Source: Colius striatus
Lineage: Eukaryota > Chordata > Aves > Coliiformes > Coliidae
DNA: 64,000 nucleotides
Assembly (NCBI RefSeq): GCF_028858725.1
Contig: NC_084767.1
Location: 6,251,501-6,315,500 of the forward strand
Reading direction: 5' to 3'
The position numbers and the translations under genes are program-made. Below the pieces are notes generated by a model. It searched no databases. It was not told the origin of the DNA and saw nothing but the letters and a program-made list of their open reading frames with translations. Within the stretch, counting starts at the first letter, position 1; each line of letters starts with the position of its first letter. Shown in pieces: positions 54,453 through 64,000 of the stretch.

Positions 54453-57450
54453 AAACACTGACTGCAGTCCACTTGCCCAAGTTACCTGCCTTGCCTTCAG
54501 AGGTTCATGCTGCCATGCAAGAACTCTAGGCTAGACTCAGAAATGAGATAATAAGAGACAGCTACAGGAGTTCAGGGAGCATTCAAGCTGATGCACATAT
54601 ACAGTTTCCTCTTGTTGCTTCAATACACGTATTACACTAAGCTGGATTTGCTCTAAACTCTCATTGATTCACTGCACTTGGACTCATATTCATCTTCCAA
54701 CTTGCACTCTTTTATTTACAGATTCCATTCATTAATTTCAACAGTAGTACAAAAGCAGAGAAAAGCCCAGTGCTGTGTAGCAGTATGAATGCTAGTGCAG
54801 GGACCAAAAAGGGTATAGCTGTGTAGCACAGAATCCCATGCTAATTTACTTTGTTACTCCTATAGATTACCCCTTTCATCAGGGCAAGTCGAGGTGTGTG
54901 CTACACTCTTTACAGCAGCAATACTAAGCTTGGATAATCAAGCATACTGCTGCTAGACCTCGCTAACTGTTGGCTGGGATTCAATACCTGACTTGTTTGA
55001 CAAGTATCATGACTTATATTTTTATTTTTAAGGCAAATACTGATTTGTTTATCTGTTCCTTAAATGAAAAGGATAATCAGCGCACAGTGGACTCCTAGAA
55101 GATCTCAATTTCTTTGTTTTCTCCATAAAACAACTGTTTTTCAGTCTAAATAAGTTATGAAGTAGGATTCCATGGATAGACATGTATCTAAGCCTCAGTT
55201 TCTTAAACCCTGCACTTAAATAGAACAGTTGCTGTTCTGTAAGTACAAACTGGTCCAAAAGGTAAATGTATTAATCTCCCTCAGTTACCAGGGGAAAAAA
55301 CCCAAATATTCAATTTGTCTGACTCATGGCCTAGTCTGCTCTTAGTGAATGAGACAGACTGATTGTCTTTTTACACAATAAGAGTCTGTTTGGAACAGGG
55401 TGCTATTGAACAAAAGGCAGTCATAAATTACATGATTAACAGAAAGTGTGGTTTTTGTCTAAATCACAACAGAGAAAAGTAAAGGAAATAAGGAGTGGTT
55501 GGTAGCCCAATGTAGTATATAAGCTGCCAAAATAAACCTTTTCAAGGAAGACAAATTGGATGTGTGCAATTAAGCTGGGGGATGTTGATTGGATGATTCA
55601 TGTGCTCAGTTTTAAAAAGTTTACCCTTTTTGCAAATTTTTTAAATTAAATTATAATACCCTTGCTAATATTTGTCAAGACTTCTTTTTCCTTTCATTCA
55701 GAAAGGAAAAGGACATTACTCCAAGAAGATATATAAGGTAAGCCATGGAACATAGATCTCCTAGCAGTGAATAAAGAGAGTCAATAGAACCAGAAAAAAA
55801 GCAAAAAAAAACCCTTTAAAATGTGTTTGCATATTTAATACTAAGGGAAGCATTTATGCAAAAATGGTATTAGTGGTGTTTTTATGCTAAAACAGTTTTA
55901 ATGTTCTGAGTGATGCACACAAAAGCCTCAAATGTGTCAGTAAGGTCAAATATATTCGAAAAATGGGGTAAAGTTTCAAATTGTTAGGTTTAAAATGAGG
56001 ACCACACAGAATATAACCCCAGAATGTTCTGATTTGCTGATTCTCCCTTTCTACTTTTCCCCTTTTTACCTAGCAGTTCATATAAGCATTTGATTTTTCA
56101 TAGACAGTGCCATTGTTTGTGAATAAATTCATGCAAATAATTCTAAGTATCAACAAAAATACTGAGCTATACTAGCTCATGAGAGATCACATCTTTGGTA
56201 TATCACAGAGTACCAAAGCCTCTCAGGAACTAGTTCATGACTGTTCAAAGGCAGAGACAGTGCTCTGGCTGTATGCAACCAGCCCATCTGTGTGGACCTT
56301 TATATTAATAACTATAATAATTATAACAATGATTATAATCCTATGTGGATTATGATGTGGTGACACTACTGCTGATGACAACAGGGAAAGGGACTCTATG
56401 ACAGAGGATATCCTGTATTTTTTATTGCATTCTTATATTCTCTCAGGTTTGTAGCTTCACAGTCTCTCTTAAACACAAAACTTGAACACAGAATTCCAGT
56501 GTGGACTTCACCTGGTCTTACTGCTGAATAAATACATAATTCTCCTAGTTTCATGCAAATACTTACTTCTCATTGCTCGATAATTAAGTATATTTGCTTA
56601 GAAGCTGACAATGCAAATGGGGTTTCTATGCACATGAAATTTTATGAAAACAATGAATTTGCTTTGGTGTAGTTATCTGTTACTCTGTGTTACCATGAGG
56701 AAAAAAAAATGACCCAATTGCTCTGTGTACAGTGTAGCTAAATGACATAGGTGTTACATCATTCATTGGCTTTATAAGAAGTAACAATGTCACAGAGAAA
56801 GATGGAGCACCCTGAACTTATTTTCCTTTAAGGCTGACTACATTAACATGCTTACTGCAGGAGGGAACAGTAACGATCCAGTTAGTACTTATCAGGACAA
56901 AATTAGTAATGATATACAATCCTAATGGTTTAGAAGTAAGGAGCTCCAATTCTAACAGAAGTCCTAGTAATGCCCGGATTTAAAGTCTGAATGAAATCTC
57001 CATGTGTAACCCTCCAAAACAGCTTAGTATTAAAAAAAAAATCCAAAAAACTGAACCAGAACCAAGTTTTACTGTTCAATATTCATATATGTTTAGATAT
57101 CCAAGCTCTCCGTGCAGTTCTCAAAGACTGACCATGAGGAAATCTGATAAATGTAAGGGAAAAAAAGGGGGAAAAAAGTACATTTGAAACTGTGGGGTTG
57201 TGGGTGTGGGGCTGGGTTGGTTTTGTTGTTTGGATTTTTTTTCCAAGTTCTAATGATGCAGAAGCTGCATAATAATCTCCCTGTGAACCATAAACATAAT
57301 AAAAGCTGAGGCCATTTCTAACATAATCTCTATCAGCAAGATGCCAGTGCTTTTCCAGATTTCCTAACGGGTCCCTGCTAATTCCATGCCAAAACTAGCA
57401 GTGGATTTCTTCCTTTTAATCTCCCCTAATGCCTTATTCGATTATTGTCA
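54453..57450. other. GABRA6 upstream region, AT-rich
   Basis: About 3 kb of AT-rich sequence lies before the GABRA6 CpG-rich start. It contains a G-quadruplex-type motif at 57194-57216 but no recognised gene or mobile element. In mammals granule-cell expression of GABRA6 is driven by proximal upstream sequence; here I see only a half NF1-like TGCCAA at 57387-57392, too little to claim a site. Confidence 0.55.
57194..57216 (+). promoter_or_regulatory. G-quadruplex-type motif upstream of GABRA6
   Basis: Four G-runs (4, 3, 4 and 3 G) are separated by loops of 4, 3 and 2 bases, satisfying the usual G3+N1-7 pattern. It lies on the GABRA6 sense strand about 530 bases before the start codon, in otherwise AT-rich DNA. 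Folding and function are not known. Confidence 0.6.
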
Positions 57451-57745
57451 CTGCTCTCCGACCGCGCACTGTCCCTTCAAACCCTAATTCCTCCACTGGA
57501 ACAGTCGGATGAGGCTGAACGGCGGTGGCGAGTCCAAAGGACACGCACGGCCACAGACACCCTCCACCTCCCCACCTGGGGCAGAGGGCGGCTGAGGACC
57601 ACTGGAAGGGGGTGAGCCAGCTGGACCCTCCCATATCCTCACCCGGCGGAGCCCCTGGCCGAGAGGCAAAGGAAGGATGGGCACCCACGGTTGCTCCAGT
57701 TGACGCGTCTGAAGGCGCCGGAGCGTCTTCGCACATTCCTGAGGC

Positions 57746-57783
57746 ATGGCTCTGCTCATCGCTTGGCTATGCATCGCTGTGAG
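57746..57783 (+). CDS. GABRA6: GABRA6 coding exon 1: start codon and signal peptide
   Basis: Thirty-eight coding bases encode M-A-L-L-I-A-W-L-C-I-A-V and the first two bases of Ser13, then the donor AG|gtgagcg. It is a hydrophobic signal peptide that continues into exon 2 (V-E-E-A-L-G), with likely cleavage near G19, as mammalian alpha-6 is cut after A-L-G. The start is decided by an in-frame TGA two codons upstream (57740-57742) and a good initiation context (G at -3, G at +4). Introns inside the signal sequence at phase 2 are shared with GABRB2 in this window. Confidence 0.9.
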
Positions 57784-58026
57784 GTGAGCGAGCTCCCACT
57801 ACGCCGACCCTAGCCCCCCAAGGCTCCCTGGAGCCCCCGCCGCAGCCCGGTGGAGCAGGCCAGGGGGGCCCGGGCCCTCTTCCCTCCCCTGTGCTCCCCC
57901 GGGAGCCGGCTCCTCCACAGGTGCGATTTTGGCCGGAGGGCTGAGGTGCTGAGCGAGGGGACGGGGACGCGCCGGGCGCTGGGGCTGGGGCGCGGGGCTG
58001 ACGGCGGCGCTCGCCTCTCCTCGCAG

Positions 58027-58145
58027 CGTGGAAGAGGCGCTGGGGGGCCAGGGGGACGGGCCGGACCTCTACTCCGAAAACATCACTCGGATCCTCGACA
58101 AGCTGTTGGACGGCTACGACAACAGGCTCCGACCAGGATTTGGAG
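58027..58145 (+). CDS. GABRA6: GABRA6 coding exon 2: mature N-terminus
   Basis: The exon follows the acceptor ctcctcgcag and ends TTTGGAG|gtaaaa (119 nt). Residues 14-52 run through a GC-rich linker (G-G-Q-G-D-G-P-D, 19-26) into the conserved N-terminal helix [14 protein letters not shown] and [13 protein letters not shown] at residues 31-33 is a potential N-glycosylation site. R-P-G-F-G is the alpha-subunit form of a motif that reads R-P-D-F-G in GABRB2. The linker between the signal peptide and the helix differs in length and composition from the mammalian alpha-6 sequence I remember. Confidence 0.95.
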
Positions 58146-58305
58146 GTAAAAGAAAACTCCCATCCCTTCGGGGAACCGGAGAGCACACGGCTCGGTGGGG
58201 GAGGGCCAGCAGGAGCTCTCCAGCACCCGGTGGAGGGAGTCGCCCAAGGGGGCGTGGGGAGGAGGGTCCTTGTCCCGGAGCCGGCAAGAGGGAGGGAGGC
58301 GGTGA

Positions 58306-59995
<1,690 letters not shown>

Positions 59996-60093
59996 TGAGA
60001 GCCCGTTCTTCTGCTTTTGGTTGATGTTTGATTCTTTCAGCAGTGTTCCTGCATACCATCGTTTTCATTGTCATCTACTATAATGTATTCTAG

Positions 60094-60176
60094 ACTAACC
60101 ATTAATGCCGATTGTCCTATGCGGTTGGTGAACTTCCCTATGGATGGACATGCTTGTCCATTGAAGTTTGGAAGCT
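60094..60176 (+). CDS. GABRA6: GABRA6 coding exon 5 (83 nt): Cys-loop
   Basis: The exon is 83 nt from acceptor tattctag to donor AGCT|gtaagt, encoding residues 150-176. It holds the whole Cys-loop: Cys156, 13 residues, then Cys170 ([16 protein letters not shown]). This disulfide loop couples ligand binding to the channel. The intron before it is only 99 nt. Confidence 0.98.
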
Positions 60177-61574
<1,398 letters not shown>

Positions 61575-61727
61575 GCGAATATTCACTTCAGCTGCTCTAT
61601 TTCCATCTTCAAAGGAAAATAGGCTACTATCTCATTCAGACATACATTCCATGCATCATGACTGTAGTCCTGTCTCAAGTTGTGTTTTGGATCAACAAAG
61701 AATCTGTTCCAGCAAGAACCGTGGCTG
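61575..61727 (+). CDS. GABRA6: GABRA6 exon 7B: tandem duplicate of the M1-M2 exon, probably alternative
   Basis: The exon is 153 nt, exactly the length and phase (1-1) of exon 7A, with acceptor tgttttag and donor GCTG|gtattc. It encodes [16 protein letters not shown], then [20 protein letters not shown], then [16 protein letters not shown]. Thirty-nine of 52 residues match 7A. Of those 39, about 21 use a different synonymous codon, and there are no stops or indels, so selection appears to have kept the protein while silent sites drifted. Against 7A it changes the pre-M1 strand, M1 (furosemide-linked Ile to Thr; Q-V-S-F-W to Q-V-V-F-W) and M2 3' (Phe to Ala). Splicing only one of 7A or 7B gives a normal subunit; including both would keep the frame but duplicate M1. 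Expression is unproven. Confidence 0.85.
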
Positions 61728-64000
61728 GTATTCATGTTTTATTCTTTTACCATTCACTTCATTCATTGTATTGAATCCATTGTGTCAAGCAGCTACTGCA
61801 ATCCAGTGGGGACTGGAAGACATCTAGTAGGTTTAACTCAACTAAAGTAAATACTAAAATGCAACCAAATAATACTCAATTTGCCCAAAAGGGTCAAAAT
61901 TCTTTATTCAGAATGTTTATTTAGCTGGACTTGTTTGTGATGTTTTTCTTCCCCTCAGTGTTTTTTCATAAGCAGGAAGGGACAAATACAGAGTAAATGT
62001 CAACCTCTCCACTTTTTAAAGAGTAATTTTTCTAATGATTTATTCTCTTGTGAAACCAATTTGAGTTAAAGCTTAAAAAAATAATCACATGGGATGAAAG
62101 TATTCTCATCTGACATAAAGTTCCTCGCTTAGCACTCATTCTGAAGTCCTCTGTCTATAAAAGGTATCTAAACAACTAGCAGGGACTTTGGATGGATGAA
62201 GTTAGGTGAGATGGATTCTCTCCCTAGCACAGGTTGGAACTGTAATGTTAAAGATGTGTCCATATTGCATAGCAAGGCCTTTTCTTCTTTGCAGTGGTTT
62301 GAATTAATGCTCCCAACGCTGTGAGTTGTGTCTCCTTAATTTTTAGTGTGTGCTCTGCTATTAAATTTGACACTCCCTCCTCCAATACTGGTGGGTTCTG
62401 AAACTGCAGTCATTGTTGAGGGGTAAGCTTTCACCAATTATTGTTTCTAGAAAAATGAACATAAATATACTAAGCAAAAATAATAAAACTTGGCAAAAAC
62501 TTGATGAAAGCACTACCCATATGTACGCATTTTGCAACCTTATTTTCTCTTAGTATTCTTTATTTCTCATCGTATTTCTATATAAAAACTTCCCTTTGTG
62601 AGACTTGTTTTCAGTTACAAAAACTCAGCTGTATGTTACCTAAGAATGAATAATGCAAATTTCATAATTCAAAACGAGTCTATAATTGTAGTTAATGGGC
62701 TACAGAAATTGTATCATTTTATTTCAGTCAACTGGAATTTCCTACTTGTATGGAATTGCATGGCAAACCTTTAAGAATCCTAAGTGAACAGAACTTCTTA
62801 GGGTGCCTCTCAAGGAAGATCAACACTTTTGTTCTTGAAATCCTCGCTGGGCGTTGAGGTGCTATTTTCACTGGGAGCTGAGGTGCCATTTGGCATCATT
62901 AGGCATTTACAAGTATTATTTTCTATCAATGGGGATTTAAGTGCTTAGGGGAGATCGTATTAACATTTACAAATATCTAAAGGATGGGTGTCAGGAGGTT
63001 GAGACATCCCTTTTTTCTATAGTAGATAGTAACAGGACAAGGGGTAATGGGATGAAGCTGGAACACAAAACGTTCCACTTAAACATAAGAAAAAGCTCTT
63101 TCACCGTGAGGGTGAAAAAGGCTGCCCAGAGGGGCTGTGGAGTCTCCTTCCTTGGAGGTCTTCAAGACCGGCCTGGACATGTTCCTATGCTACCTGGTCT
63201 AGGTGACCCTGCTTCTGCAGGTGGATTGGACTAGATGATCTCTAAAGGTCCCTTCGAACCCCTACCATTCTATGATTCTACGATTCTATGAAAATATCAG
63301 GCAATAGATTTTCAAGGATGTTTATTGCAGTTGAAGCAAAAAATACATATAGAAGTTTTGTACACCAAATGTCATGCTACCTAATGTGGTTTTATATTGC
63401 ATCCCTGGACTATACAGTTACTTCCACTAAATTCTGAGTAAAATATATTTACTACCTAGTGGATGATGAGAGTCAGTTCTATGTGCTTCATGTAATTTGG
63501 AAATAAGTCTTTAACTGATTCCATAATAATTACATGGAGACCCCACACCATGGAATAACAACACTTTGATATAATACTGAATAAATATAGAATTAGAAAC
63601 AGAAAATATTGTATGAAAATAGTTCAATAGACACTTTTCTCAGTATTGTGAAAAATTAGCCATCTTGACCTTTTAAAATAATATTTTGATTCTTGTTCCA
63701 TTCTTATTTTTGTCAGGCACAGTCTGAATTGATAGTTCTTACTAATTTAAAATCCCATGGATTCTGAATGCCTTTATCTTAGGAAAAGAAGGCAATTTCC
63801 TGGTGACAAAAAAAGACATTCAGGCCTCAGTTAGAAAGAAAAAATTAAAAGTGAAGAAGGTTTAAAAGGGAGAAGTCTTTTTTCTGTATCGTATTGCAAA
63901 TACTTGGGTTAGAAATTTTCAGTTTTCTAAGTTACCAAACTCAGTTTGAGAGAAATTAATCGTAGAAGAATAATAACAATGTGCCCAATGCAGTTTCTCA
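61728..64000 (+). other. GABRA6: GABRA6 intron 7 (partial, runs off right edge)
   Basis: The intron starts gtattc after exon 7B. The next family exon, which starts I-T-T-V-L-T-M with the rest of M2 and M3, was not found before 64000, so the intron exceeds 2.2 kb. It contains a CR1 fragment at 62941-63292; the rest is AT-rich and featureless to me. Confidence 0.8.
62941..63292 (+). mobile_element. CR1 LINE, 3' fragment in GABRA6 intron 7
   Basis: It begins at the ORF2 C-terminal block 'ggggagatcgtattaacatt' and runs through 'gtggagtctccttccttgga' to the terminus 'ggattggactagatgatctc', 'accattctatgattc' and repeats of the attctatg tail. It is in sense orientation to GABRA6 and 5' truncated. 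A short internal deletion removes part of the region before 'gctgcccagaggggctgtgg'. Confidence 0.96.

Noticed and set aside
57373..57400. NF1 site for granule-cell expression of GABRA6
   Set aside because: Only a half-site TGCCAA is present; the paired half at the required spacing is missing.
61575..61727. Exon 7B as a recent assembly duplication or processed pseudogene
   Set aside because: The copies differ at 13 residues and many silent sites, so it is not an assembly artefact. It has its own splice sites and no neighbouring exon fused to it, so it is not a retrocopy.

Overview
The window looks like avian (at least sauropsid) nuclear DNA. It carries several CR1 LINE fragments ending in the usual bird CR1 tail and compact vertebrate exons with GT-AG introns. 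Most of it is AT-rich non-coding sequence, with sharp CpG-rich blocks at two gene starts. I cannot name the species.

Two GABA-A receptor subunit genes lie head to head with about 48.5 kb between their start codons. On the minus strand at the left is the 5' end of GABRB2 (beta-2): coding exons 1-3 at 9279-9203, 9073-8982 and 8001-7934. The next exon lies beyond the left edge, so 1-7933 is intron 3. On the plus strand at the right is GABRA6 (alpha-6), from the start codon at 57746 through the exon carrying M1 and the start of M2 near 61.3-61.7 kb. Its last exons lie beyond the right edge. This matches the conserved vertebrate GABRB2-GABRA6-GABRA1-GABRG2 cluster. The beta-2 call, rather than beta-3 or beta-1, rests on residue-level agreement in exons 1-3. 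The alpha-6 call rests on its sequence and on Arg at the benzodiazepine-switch position.

Region by region: 1-7.4 kb is AT-rich GABRB2 intron 3. 7.4-11.4 kb is a broken CpG-island complex over GABRB2 exons 1-3 and upstream, with a perfect palindromic NRF1-type site. 11.4-57.4 kb is intergenic, with CR1 fragments of different ages, simple repeats and no convincing gene. 57.45-58.6 kb is the GABRA6 CpG-rich start. 58.6-64 kb is the GABRA6 body, with a CR1 in the last visible intron.

The most striking observation is a tandem duplicate of the GABRA6 M1-M2 exon. Exon 7A (61342-61494) and exon 7B (61575-61727) are each exactly 153 nt, share phase 1-1, have AG/GT splice sites and are separated by an 80-nt intron. 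They encode about 75% identical peptides with many silent differences and no stops. This looks like a selectively maintained, probably mutually exclusive exon pair. It would swap pre-M1, M1 and the start of the channel-lining M2 helix, including the residue linked to furosemide sensitivity in alpha-6 (Ile in 7A, Thr in 7B) and M2 position 3' (Phe in 7A, Ala in 7B). I do not know of a description of this; novelty is unverified.
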